In this document: positions 1 to 6,009 of the stretch, piece by piece | How positions within the stretch are numbered: the first letter of the stretch is position 1 | Layout of the letters: every line of letters starts with the position of its first letter | NCBI GenBank assembly: GCA_002376325.1 | Contig: DFMR01000023.1 | Location: forward strand, 1 to 12,470 | From: Proteobacteria bacterium UBA3588 | GTDB lineage: Bacteria > Pseudomonadota > Gammaproteobacteria > Thiohalomonadales > Thiohalomonadaceae | Direction of reading: 5' to 3' | Length of the DNA: 12,470 nt | Notes under the pieces: generated by a model | Seen by the model: only the letters and a program-made list of their open reading frames with translations | Databases searched by the model: none | What the model was told of the DNA's origin: nothing | Translations under genes and position numbers: made by a program

Positions 1-60
1 TGTTGACGCCGGTTTAGTTTTGACCATTTAGAGGCAGTTGTGCCGGTTTAATTTTGACCA
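1..60 (+). repeat. IS21 left end with two subterminal repeats
   Basis: Two near-identical 20-bp repeats, CGCCGGTTTAGTTTTGACCA at 7-26 and TGCCGGTTTAATTTTGACCA at 41-60, lie 34 bp apart in the same orientation. IS21-family ends characteristically carry such multiple repeats, which are binding sites for the IstA transposase. The TTGACC cores resemble -35 hexamers pointing into the element, but I see no convincing -10 at 16-18 bp. Confidence 0.85.
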
Positions 61-119
61 GGTAATCCACTTATCCTGCTCATTTTCTGAGCAGGAGCTA
101 CCGAGGGTGATTACCATGG
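58..119 (+). promoter_or_regulatory. Nested leader hairpin covering the istA start
   Basis: An inner perfect stem, CCTGCTCA (75-82) with TGAGCAGG (88-95), has a 5-nt loop. It is enclosed by GGTAATC (61-67) pairing with GATTACC (109-115). With one bulged A (116), the outer stem continues as CCA (58-60) pairing with TGG (117-119), so the istA start codon would sit inside it. The likely ribosome-binding sequence GAGGGTG (103-109) lies just before the start codon, mostly inside the outer loop. The pairing is seen in the sequence; a role in holding down transposase translation is inferred. Confidence 0.45.
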
Positions 120-1609
120 CCATGTATGCAAAGATCCGGCGGATGCATTTCCGCGAACATCTGACCATCAGTGAGATCCAGCGACGAACCAGCCTGTCGC
201 GCAACACCATCAAGAAATGGCTCAAGGGCGGCAAAGATCCCCAGCCGCAACGGCGCAGCCGTGACAGCAAGCTGACGCCGTTCGAGCCGCTGCTGAAATT
301 GAGCCTGGAGACCGATGCGCACCGCCCCAAGCGGGATCGTCGTACAGCAAAGCAGTTGTTTGAGGCGATCCGACAGGAGGGTTACACGGGAGGCTATTCG
401 CAGCTGACCGATTTCATCCGACGTACTCGCCAGCATGCGACGAGCACCGGTAAATCCGCTTTCGTGCCGCTCAAGTTTCAACTTGGCGAAGCCTTCCAAT
501 TCGACTGGAGCGAGGAGTGGCTGGTGATCGGCGGCATCCACCGCAAGATACTGGCGGCGCACACCAAGCTGTGCGCAAGTCGTGCCTTTCTATTATCGGG
601 CTACCCTACGCAGAGCCATGAGATGCTGTTCGATGCGCATACCCGCGCCTTCACAGCCCTGGGTGGCGTGCCCAAGCGCGGCATCTATGACAACATGAAG
701 ACCGCCGTGGACAAGGTGTCCAAGGGCAATGGTCGTGTCGTCAATACGCGTTTTTTCGCCATGACGGCACACTACCTGTTTGACCCGGATTTCTGCAACG
801 TGGCCTCCGGCTGGGAGAAGGGGGTTGTCGAGAAGAACGTGCAAGATTCCAGGCGCAGAATCTGGATGGACGCCAAGGCACAACACTTCGGCTCGTTCGA
901 TGAACTCAATGTCTGGTTAGAGGCGCGCTGCCGCGCCCTGTGGTCGGAGGTGCAGCATCCGGACGCCGGCATTAGCGTTGCCGATGCGCTTGAGCAGGAG
1001 CAGCTGTATCTGATGCCGATGCCCACGCCGTTCGATGGCTATGTCGAGGTGCTGGCGCGAGTTTCCAGTACCTGCCTGGTGACGGTGCAGCGCAACCGGT
1101 ATTCCGTTCCCTGCCATCTGGCCAACCAGAAGGTGGCTGTCCACCTCTATCCGGGCCGGATCGAGGTGTCTGCCGAGAATGCGATCGTGGCGTGCCATAC
1201 GCGGCTGCTGGAGCGGGAGCAGGTCAGCTACGATTGGCAGCACTACATTGCGCTCATTGAGAAGAAGCCCGGCGCCTTGCGTAACGGTGCCCCGTTCGCG
1301 GAGATGCCCGCACCCTTTGCCAAATTGCAAACAGCGTTGCGGCGGCGGGAACGACAACAGGGCGACCGAACCATGGCCCGTGTGCTGGCCGCTGTGCCGG
1401 CACATGGCCTGGAGGCGGTACTGGTGGCGGTCGAGCTAGTGCTGGAGTCGGGCGTACCCAGCGCCGAACATGTGATCAATGTGCTGGCACGCCTCAATCA
1501 GTCCCCGACGCCGGCGCAGGTCGAAACCAGTCTGAAGCTCACCGAAGAACCGCTGGCGGACACCTCGCGCTATGACCGCCTGAATGCGCAGGAGGTCTCC
1601 CATGTCTGA
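116..1609 (+). CDS. istA: IS21-family transposase IstA (DDE integrase fold)
   Basis: IstA is the transposase that cuts and joins the IS21 ends, working with the ATPase IstB. The 497-aa product starts with a helix-turn-helix at residues 16-39 (ending in [11 protein letters not shown]) for binding the end repeats. An rve-type catalytic core follows with a recognisable DDE triad: D130 in FQFDWSEE, D192 in GIYDN, and E239 in [12 protein letters not shown]-terminal beta-rich region follows, with the family's motif [10 protein letters not shown] chose ATG 116, preceded by GAGGGTG; an in-frame TTG at 38 lies inside the terminal repeat and is unlikely, and ATG 122 is a near alternative. The 3' end overlaps istB by 8 nt, indicating translational coupling. 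There are no frameshifts, so the transposase looks functional. Confidence 0.93.
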   Translation: MAMYAKIRRMHFREHLTISEIQRRTSLSRNTIKKWLKGGKDPQPQRRSRDSKLTPFEPLLKLSLETDAHRPKRDRRTAKQLFEAIRQEGYTGGYSQLTDFIRRTRQHATSTGKSAFVPLKFQLGEAFQFDWSEEWLVIGGIHRKILAAHTKLCASRAFLLSGYPTQSHEMLFDAHTRAFTALGGVPKRGIYDNMKTAVDKVSKGNGRVVNTRFFAMTAHYLFDPDFCNVASGWEKGVVEKNVQDSRRRIWMDAKAQHFGSFDELNVWLEARCRALWSEVQHPDAGISVADALEQEQLYLMPMPTPFDGYVEVLARVSSTCLVTVQRNRYSVPCHLANQKVAVHLYPGRIEVSAENAIVACHTRLLEREQVSYDWQHYIALIEKKPGALRNGAPFAEMPAPFAKLQTALRRRERQQGDRTMARVLAAVPAHGLEAVLVAVELVLESGVPSAEHVINVLARLNQSPTPAQVETSLKLTEEPLADTSRYDRLNAQEVSHV

Positions 1610-2414
1610 CATCATCACCCAACTCAAGGCGCTCAAGTTACAGGGCATGGCGGACTGCTATGTCGAGCTGCAAAGCCAGGGCGCCTGCGGCGCCACGGCT
1701 TCGCTGGACGCCTCCGCATGGCTGTTGCGTCATCTGCTGGAGGCCGAAGCGAATGATCGTGGGATCCGCTCCCTACGCTATCAGATGAACGCCGCCAAGT
1801 TCCCTGTCCACCGCAATCTGCTGGGCTTCGACTTCGGACAATCCAAGGTGGATAAACAACTGATCAGTACGCTGGCCACCCTGGAGTTTACCGATGCCGC
1901 ACAGAATCTGGTGCTGGTCGGCGGAACAGGCACCGGCAAGACCCATCTGGCGACGGCAATCGGTGTCGCCGGCATTCAGCATCATGGCAAAAGAGTACGC
2001 TTCTACTCCACGGTGGATCTTGCCAATACCCTGGAGCAGGAGAAGGCGGCTGGCAAACAGGGCAAGCTAGCTCTCAGCCTGATGCAGATGGACCTGGTCA
2101 TTCTGGACGAACTCGGCTATCTGCCGTTCTCTCAGGCTGGCGGCGCGTTGCTGTTCCACCTGCTCTCCAAGCTTTACGAACGGACCAGCGTCATCATCAC
2201 GACCAATCTGACCTTCGCGCAATGGAGCAGCGTGTTCGGGGATGCCAAGCTGACTACCGCACTGCTTGACCGGCTGACGCATCATTGCCACATCATCGAG
2301 ACCGGCAACGAGTCATTCCGTTTCAAGGAAAGTAGTGCAACCGCCAAGGACCGCATAAAGTCACGCGAGAAAGCTCAACGCGCAACCGCAACCGAGGAAA
2401 CAGAGTCATTCTAA
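1602..2414 (+). CDS. istB: IS21-family helper ATPase IstB
   Basis: IstB is the DnaC/DnaA-like AAA+ ATPase that selects target DNA and activates IstA. The 270-aa product has the expected length. A helical N-terminal region is followed by a Walker A motif, GGTGTGKT, at 107-114 and a Walker B motif, [12 protein letters not shown], with D169 and E170. A sensor-like segment [18 protein letters not shown] and an arginine-containing [12 protein letters not shown] stretch follow, all typical of IstB. The start is ATG 1602, not the in-frame codon at 1584, because GGAGGT stands 6 nt upstream. It overlaps the istA stop (ATGTCTGA), so translation is probably coupled. The tail is basic and polar. Confidence 0.94.
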   Translation: MSDIITQLKALKLQGMADCYVELQSQGACGATASLDASAWLLRHLLEAEANDRGIRSLRYQMNAAKFPVHRNLLGFDFGQSKVDKQLISTLATLEFTDAAQNLVLVGGTGTGKTHLATAIGVAGIQHHGKRVRFYSTVDLANTLEQEKAAGKQGKLALSLMQMDLVILDELGYLPFSQAGGALLFHLLSKLYERTSVIITTNLTFAQWSSVFGDAKLTTALLDRLTHHCHIIETGNESFRFKESSATAKDRIKSREKAQRATATEETESF

Positions 2415-2420
2415 AATAGC

Positions 2421-2449
2421 ATGACCGGCGGCATTACTCTGCCGGTCAT
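2421..2449. other. Stem-loop just after istB
   Basis: ATGACCGGC (2421-2429) and GCCGGTCAT (2441-2449) form a perfect 9-bp stem with an 11-nt loop, starting 6 nt after the istB stop. No T-run follows, so a Rho-independent terminator is not demonstrated; it may instead protect the 3' end of the mRNA. Confidence 0.45.
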
Positions 2450-2502
2450 CAACCCCTCAACAACCCCACGAGGAGACCAAAACCACCCCGAGTCTGGTCG
2501 AC

Positions 2503-2511
2503 TTATCCACA
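2503..2511 (+). other. Perfect match to DnaA-box consensus inside the IS
   Basis: TTATCCACA, the canonical high-affinity DnaA 9-mer, lies in the non-coding right part of the IS between istB and the end repeats. Only one copy is seen, so this is not an origin. It could be chance or a host-factor site. Confidence 0.35.
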
Positions 2512-2541
2512 GTCGTGTAGTAGTCTCACGACGAATTCGCC

Positions 2542-2591
2542 TGGTCAATTTTAACCCGGCACAGGTGGTCAATTTAAACTCGGCACCAACA
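2542..2591 (-). repeat. IS21 right end with two subterminal repeats
   Basis: Two inverted copies of the left-end repeat are seen: TGGTCAATTTTAACCCGGCA (2542-2561) and TGGTCAATTTAAACTCGGCA (2566-2585). Their period is 24 bp, against 34 bp at the left end. The element is taken to end at CCAACA (2586-2591), the complement of the left TGTTG(A/G). The following bases CAACAATGG would be host DNA. Confidence 0.85.
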
Positions 2592-2662
2592 CAACAATGG
2601 TGAAGCCATGCGCGAAAAGGCGCGCCGAGTTTGGGGTCTGCGTTGACCGCATTGTTATGTGT
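2592..2662 (-). repeat. attC-like site downstream of higA, abutted by the IS
   Basis: On the minus strand the site runs from ACACATAACAATG to CATTGTTG at the IS junction. The arms CATAACAATG and CATTGTTGTG pair at 9 of 10 positions if the first IS bases are included. An inner GCGCG-type hairpin (CGGCGCGCC, TTTT, CGCGC) sits in the middle. About 70 bp with R''-like and R'-like ends matches attC geometry. The R' side matches GTTRRRY only loosely and is cut by the IS end, so the call is tentative. Confidence 0.4.
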
Positions 2663-2664
2663 TT

Positions 2665-2952
2665 TCACGCTGCTGATAGACGTTTTACGTGCAATTCGTT
2701 CCGGTGCTGTTCAGCTTGCCAAAGATCGTACTGTGTTTGCTGATTCAGCCAACTTTCGGAAGACGTATTGAACGCAATGGACAACCGAACAGCCATTTCA
2801 GGACTTACCCCCGCTTTGCCATTGACAATGCTCGACAGGGTTTTTCGGCTGACTCCAAGGGCTTCTGCTGCCTCGGTTATTGATACACCAAGAGGCTCCA
2901 GACAAAACTCTTTGATGATTTCACCGGGATGAGGTGGATTGTGCATAAGCAT
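2665..2952 (-). CDS. higA: HigA-type antitoxin (XRE-family HTH)
   Basis: HigA neutralises the HigB mRNA interferase and represses the operon. The 95-aa product begins with the family signature [12 protein letters not shown] and carries an XRE-type helix-turn-helix around residues 25-45 ([20 protein letters not shown]). A C-terminal helix ([16 protein letters not shown]) follows, typical of HigA/VapI antitoxins. It lies downstream of higB with a 9-nt gap, the toxin-first order that marks higBA operons. The start ATG at 2952 is preceded by GAGG 7 nt away, which overlaps the higB stop and suggests coupling; an in-frame ATG at 2946 is the alternative. Length and motifs are normal, so the antitoxin looks functional. 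Confidence 0.93.
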   Translation of the reverse strand: MLMHNPPHPGEIIKEFCLEPLGVSITEAAEALGVSRKTLSSIVNGKAGVSPEMAVRLSIAFNTSSESWLNQQTQYDLWQAEQHRNELHVKRLSAA

Positions 2953-2961
2953 GATGTTGCC

Positions 2962-3240
2962 TCAGTGGTAATCTTCGTAATCGACAACCTCTGCATGTAC
3001 ACCTTTGAACTGAAAGGTGACGCGCCAGTTGCCACTAACTCTGACTGACCAGGTTTCCTTTCGATCTCCTGTGAGTTGATGCAGATACAACCCTGGGAGA
3101 TCCATATCAGCTGGGGCGGTGGATGCATTCAAGCGGCCCAAAATCAGCCGTAACCGAATGGCATGCTTCGCTTGAATTCCGGACTTCTTCCCAGTTTTGA
3201 AGAAGCGCTCCAGCCCTTTGTGCTTGAAACTCTGAATCAT
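2962..3240 (-). CDS. higB: HigB-type toxin, ribosome-dependent mRNA interferase
   Basis: HigB is a RelE-superfamily RNase that cuts mRNA on translating ribosomes. The 92-aa product matches the family end to end: MIQSFKHKGLERFF at the start, GDRKETWSVRVSGNWRVTF in the centre and VVDYEDYH at the end. Residues H54, D90, Y91 and H92 fall at the same positions as the active-site residues known for Proteus vulgaris HigB, so the toxin should be catalytically competent. It is the first gene of the operon, with higA following after 9 nt. The ribosome-binding site before ATG 3240 is poor (only GAG nearby), as is common for toxins. A palindrome just upstream is the likely HigA operator. Confidence 0.94.
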   Translation of the reverse strand: MIQSFKHKGLERFFKTGKKSGIQAKHAIRLRLILGRLNASTAPADMDLPGLYLHQLTGDRKETWSVRVSGNWRVTFQFKGVHAEVVDYEDYH

Positions 3241-3243
3241 GCT

Positions 3244-3272
3244 CGAAGCGTAACCCGATACGTTACACTTCG
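3244..3272 (-). promoter_or_regulatory. Palindromic operator in front of higB
   Basis: CGAAGCGTAAC (3244-3254) and GTTACACTTCG (3262-3272) form an inverted repeat matching at 10 of 11 positions around a 7-bp spacer, ending 4 bp before the higB start. The core TAAC-N7-GTTA resembles known HigA/GraA-type operators. A weak -35/-10 pair (TTGCGA, 17 bp, TACGCT) overlaps it on the minus strand, which fits autorepression by HigA. Confidence 0.5.
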
Positions 3273-3284
3273 CAAGCTCTCACA

Positions 3285-3399
3285 CATAACAGTGTATTAA
3301 CCCGCTTACGCAGTATTGGCTATACTGCGTAAGCGGCCGATCACATGCACGCGACGTGTGCCGAATGTAAGAATTCACCATTAATGCCAATAAGTTATG
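3285..3399 (-). repeat. Second attC-like site with a perfect 15-bp hairpin
   Basis: The segment is bounded by CATAAC (3285-3290) and GTTATG (3394-3399), exact complements. Just inside are matching ATTAA and TTAAT blocks (about 3296-3300 and 3381-3385). At 3302-3316 and 3322-3336 lies a perfect 15-bp stem, CCGCTTACGCAGTAT, with loop TGGCT. The nested R/L-like order and the 115-bp span fit a long attC site read on the minus strand, ending at the higBA segment. The hairpin has no T-run on either strand, so it is not an obvious terminator. Apart from this, bases 3300-3476 hold no convincing gene. Confidence 0.35.
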
Positions 3400-3463
3400 A
3401 ACGAAACTTCCATCATCACGCACCCAATAATACCGATGTTGCCACGATGCCTGGGGGGCTGTC

Positions 3464-3481
3464 TGTAAGGGATTTCCTACA
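3464..3481. promoter_or_regulatory. GacA/UvrY-like palindrome TGTAAG-N6-CCTACA
   Basis: TGTAAGGGATTTCCTACA matches the GacA/UvrY activating-site consensus TGTAAG-N6-CTTACA with one mismatch. In gammaproteobacteria such sites stand upstream of CsrB/RsmY-type small RNA genes. It overlaps the stop codon of the small ORF at 3477-3608, which weakens the regulatory reading. Confidence 0.25.
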
Positions 3482-3608
3482 AAGATACGCACGGACGCCA
3501 GGGACGATAGACGAACAGGCCGGCGACAAGCAGTGCAGCGAGGAAGACGGCGCCCGTCAGCCCGATGGTCATCGGCTTGAACACCTTGAACTGGAGATTG
3601 CCTGCCAC
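3477..3608 (-). CDS. Small single-pass membrane protein, 43 aa, unknown
   Basis: I do not recognise this protein. The frame starts at GTG 3608, preceded by GGAG at a 7-nt spacing. It encodes a polar, lysine-containing N-terminus (AGNLQFKVFKP), one hydrophobic helix of about 20 residues (residues 14-34, through FLAALLVAGLFVY), then a short tail RPWRPCVSL. That is the layout of a bitopic small inner-membrane protein. About three quarters of the codons end in G or C, as expected for coding DNA here. ATG at residue 13 is an alternative start giving 31 aa. It lies between the higBA segment and the MITE-like repeat, on the same strand as ppk1 but about 190 bp past it, probably as its own unit. It could also be the remnant of a longer gene. 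Confidence 0.5.
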   Translation of the reverse strand: MAGNLQFKVFKPMTIGLTGAVFLAALLVAGLFVYRPWRPCVSL

Positions 3609-3657
3609 GAAGGGACTCCGCAGAAGCGGGGGAGGTGTTTTGTCAGCTTAGTGTTAA

Positions 3658-3812
3658 GGCGGGGCGGTTGCCATGGGGATGTGTGGCTAAATAGGTGTTC
3701 CGAAATACTGGCCATATCACCCCTCATCCCGGCCTTCTCCCTGAGGGAGAAGGAGAAAGGGTGGACATCATTTCGGAACGGCTATTTAGCCACGCATCCC
3801 TATTGCCCCGCC
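3658..3812. repeat. MITE-like imperfect inverted repeat at the ppk1 3' end
   Basis: The arms 3683-3706 and 3770-3793 match at 22 of 24 positions (GTGGCTAAATAG..GTTCCGAAAT). They continue outward through GGGATG(T/C) to GGCGGGGC at 3658-3665 and 3805-3812, with one 6-nt length difference. The centre holds CCCTCATCCC and a second hairpin, CCTTCTCCCT (3733-3742) with AGGGAGAAGG (3744-3753), a motif recalling dispersed intergenic palindromes of proteobacteria. No ORF lies inside. The right arm includes the ppk1 stop and its last three codons, so the element may supply the end of that gene and fold in its mRNA 3' end, perhaps ending transcription. Confidence 0.65.
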
Positions 3813-5872
3813 AATTCCTGCAACAACCGCATCTGCGCCGGTCGCATCTCCTCGCCTTCGGCGGGGGTAACGCGCACGTAACTGCCGTCCGGTTGCAGCG
3901 TCCATGCCTGGCAGTTGTCTTCCAGGTAATAACCCACTTCACGCAATACGCGCTTGCGCAGTTGTTTGTTCTCGACCGGGAAGCAAGTCTCGACGCGTTG
4001 CAGCAGGTTGCGCTCCATCCAGTCGGCGCTGGAGAGGAACAGCTCTCCCTTGTCGTCGTTCTGGAAGTAGAAGACGCGGGTATGTTCGAGGAAGCGGCCG
4101 ACGATGGAGCGGACGCGGATGTTGTCGGAGACGCCGGGGACGCCGGCGCGCAGGCAGCAGATGCCGCGCACGATGAGGTCGATCTGCACGCCGGCCTGGG
4201 AGGCGGCATAGAGTGCCTTGATCACTTCGCGTTCCACCAGCGCGTTCATCTTGGCGATGATGCGTCCCGGTTTGCCGTTGCGCGCGAGGTTGGCTTCGCG
4301 TTCGATGCGTTCCAGCAGCCCCTTGTGCAGGGTGAAGGGCGATTGCAGCAGTTTGCGCTGTTTGCCGAAACGGCCGAGGCTGGTCAGTTGCAGGAACAGC
4401 TGGTGCACGTCTTCGCCCAGGTCCGGATCGCAGGTCATCAGTCCGTAGTCGGTGTAGCTGCGCGCGGTGCTGACGTGATAGTTGCCGGTGCCGAGGTGGA
4501 CGTAGTGGCGCAGGTGGCCGTTTTCGCGCCGCACCACCAGCAACATCTTGGCGTGGGTCTTGTAGCCGACCACCCCGTAGACGACGTGGGCGCCGGCCTC
4601 CTGCAGGCGGTTGGCGAGGGCGATGTTGGCCTCTTCGTCGAAACGGGCGCGCAGTTCGACCACCACCGTCACCTCCTTGCCGCGCCGCGCCGCGTCCACC
4701 AGGGTGTCCACCACCAGCGATTTGGGGCCGGTGCGGTAGAGGGTCTGCTTGATGGCCAGCACCTGCGGGTCGGCGGCGGCCTGGCGCAGCATGTCGATCA
4801 CCGGGGCGAACGACTCGAACGGGTGGTGCAGCAGCAGGTCGCCGTCGCAGATGGCCTGGAAGATGGTGGCGCCGCTGGTCAGCCGCGGCGGCAGGCTGGC
4901 GGTGAAGGCGCCGTACTTGAGGTCGATGCGATCGACCGCGTCGGGCAGTGCCATCAGGCGGTTGAGGTTCACCGGTCCGTTGACGGTGAACAGGTCCATC
5001 TCCTTCAGGCCGAACTGGCGCAGCAGGAAATTGGCGGCATCGGCGGGGCAGTTGTCCGCCACCTCAAGGCGCACCGCGTCGCCGTAGCGGCGCGACAGCA
5101 GCTCGCCTTCCATGGCACGCAGCAGGTCGTCGATCTCCTCTTCGTCGACGAACAGGTCGGAGTTGCGGGTGACGCGGAACTGGTAGCAGCCGGTCACTTT
5201 CATGCCGGGGAACAGGTCGTCCACGTGGGCATGGATGATGGAGGAGAGGAAGACGAAGTCGTGCTTGCCGCCGCCGGCGCTCTCCGGCAGCTGGATCAGC
5301 CGCGGCAGCGCGCGTGGCGCCTGCACCACTGCCATGCCGCTGGAGCGGCCGAAGGCGTCTTTGCCCTTGAGCGAGACGATGAAGTTGAGGCTCTTGTTGA
5401 GGATGCGCGGAAACGGATGGGCCGGGTCCAGCCCCAACGGCGACAACACCGGCAGCAACTCGTGTTCGAAGTAGTCCTTGACCCAGGCGACCTGTTTGTC
5501 GTTCCACTCGGTACGGCGCACGAAACGGATGTTCTGCTGCTCCAGGGCCGGCAGCAGCACGTCGTTGAGGACGCGATATTGCTCCGCCACCAATTCGTGA
5601 CCGCGCAGGCTGATCTGGTTGAGGATCTCCTGCGGCGACATATTGTCGGGGCCGGTCTGGACGCTGCGCGACACCTCCTTCTGCTTCAGGCCGGCGACGC
5701 GGATCTCGAAGAATTCGTCGAGGTTATTGCTGGAGATGCAGAGGAAGCGCAGGCGTTCGAGCAGCGGCACCGATTCGTCTTTCGCCTGTTCCAGCACGCG
5801 GCAGTTGAATTCCAGCAGCGACAGCTCGCGATTGATATAGAACTCGGGTTGACTCAGATCGGTGCTCATCAT
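3800..5872 (-). CDS. ppk1: Polyphosphate kinase 1
   Basis: Ppk1 polymerises the terminal phosphate of ATP into polyphosphate and works at the membrane or in the cytosol. The 690-aa product has the usual length and order: N-terminal domain from FYINRELSLLEFN, with SNNLDEFFEIRVAGL at about 48-62, head domain (about 110-320), then two phospholipase-D-like catalytic domains. H440 in GYKTHAKM lies exactly 5 beyond the autophosphorylated E. coli H435, and H597 in FLEHTRVFYF exactly 5 beyond H592. R380 and R410 match the metal-binding arginines by the same offset. All catalytic residues are present. The start is ATG 5872 or the adjacent ATG 5869; neither has a strong ribosome-binding site. The gene is divergent from hrpA, and its last codons lie in an inverted repeat. 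No ppx exopolyphosphatase is adjacent in the window. Confidence 0.96.
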   Translation of the reverse strand: MMSTDLSQPEFYINRELSLLEFNCRVLEQAKDESVPLLERLRFLCISSNNLDEFFEIRVAGLKQKEVSRSVQTGPDNMSPQEILNQISLRGHELVAEQYRVLNDVLLPALEQQNIRFVRRTEWNDKQVAWVKDYFEHELLPVLSPLGLDPAHPFPRILNKSLNFIVSLKGKDAFGRSSGMAVVQAPRALPRLIQLPESAGGGKHDFVFLSSIIHAHVDDLFPGMKVTGCYQFRVTRNSDLFVDEEEIDDLLRAMEGELLSRRYGDAVRLEVADNCPADAANFLLRQFGLKEMDLFTVNGPVNLNRLMALPDAVDRIDLKYGAFTASLPPRLTSGATIFQAICDGDLLLHHPFESFAPVIDMLRQAAADPQVLAIKQTLYRTGPKSLVVDTLVDAARRGKEVTVVVELRARFDEEANIALANRLQEAGAHVVYGVVGYKTHAKMLLVVRRENGHLRHYVHLGTGNYHVSTARSYTDYGLMTCDPDLGEDVHQLFLQLTSLGRFGKQRKLLQSPFTLHKGLLERIEREANLARNGKPGRIIAKMNALVEREVIKALYAASQAGVQIDLIVRGICCLRAGVPGVSDNIRVRSIVGRFLEHTRVFYFQNDDKGELFLSSADWMERNLLQRVETCFPVENKQLRKRVLREVGYYLEDNCQAWTLQPDGSYVRVTPAEGEEMRPAQMRLLQELAGQ

Positions 5873-5972
5873 GGGGTCCGGTTTGTCACAAAAAATTCAT
5901 CCTACGGAGAATACGTTACCAGAATGTGACGCCGTTTGGGGGCGGTGCGAGCGGTCCCGCCGCCGGTATGGC

Positions 5973-5981
5973 TGCTAGAAT
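5973..5981 (+). promoter_or_regulatory. Extended -10 promoter for hrpA
   Basis: TGCTAGAAT is a TGn-extended -10 element with TAGAAT, matching TATAAT at 5 of 6 positions. No good -35 (GGTCCC at 17 bp) is present, as is usual for extended -10 promoters. The expected start of transcription, near 5988, leaves a leader of about 22 nt before GTG 6010. That argues against the longer in-frame starts at 5926 and 5968. The rest of the 137-bp divergent gap shows no equally clear ppk1 promoter. Confidence 0.55.
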
Positions 5982-6009
5982 ACGCTCCCCCACCTCGACC
6001 GGAACCTCC

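Larger units (their letters stand above)
1..2591 (+). mobile_element. Complete IS21-family insertion sequence
   Basis: The element carries the istA/istB gene pair typical of the family, and its two ends form an imperfect terminal inverted repeat. Bases 1-26, read against the reverse complement of 2566-2591, match at 18 of 26 positions; both start TGTTG and end TTGACCA or TTGACCA-like. The inferred ends give an element of about 2.59 kb, normal for IS21. The window begins on what looks like the first base of the element, so the left flank and any target-site duplication (4-8 bp is usual) cannot be checked. Both genes are open and overlapping, so the copy looks intact. The right boundary rests on the match to the left end and could be off by a few bases. 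Confidence 0.9.
2592..3290 (-). other. Putative integron-type gene cassette carrying higBA
   Basis: Reading the minus strand, the segment starts at TTATGTGTGAG, just after a G at 3291-3290 that fits the integron crossover G/TT. It then carries higB and higA, and ends in an attC-like structured sequence that opens with ACACATAACA. The first bases of the segment and the start of that site are exact complements over 10 bp (2653-2662 and 3282-3291), as expected when a cassette's leading bases come from its own attC R' core. Both genes point towards the attC-like end, as in real cassettes, and about 700 bp is a normal cassette size. No integrase is in the window. This is inferred from architecture. 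Confidence 0.4.

Noticed and set aside
2411..2668. An 85-codon minus-strand frame across the IS right end
   Set aside because: It crosses the IS boundary and reads through the terminal repeats and the attC-like site, a translation of structured non-coding DNA.
3345..3881. A 178-codon plus-strand frame before ppk1
   Set aside because: It crosses the inverted repeat and the ppk1 3' end, has no ribosome-binding site and no recognisable domain.
3695..5929. A 744-codon open frame on the plus strand opposite ppk1
   Set aside because: It lies antisense to a gene with all Ppk1 catalytic residues. Its product is a low-complexity run rich in A, V, Q, H, D and L without domains, the usual shadow in GC-rich DNA.
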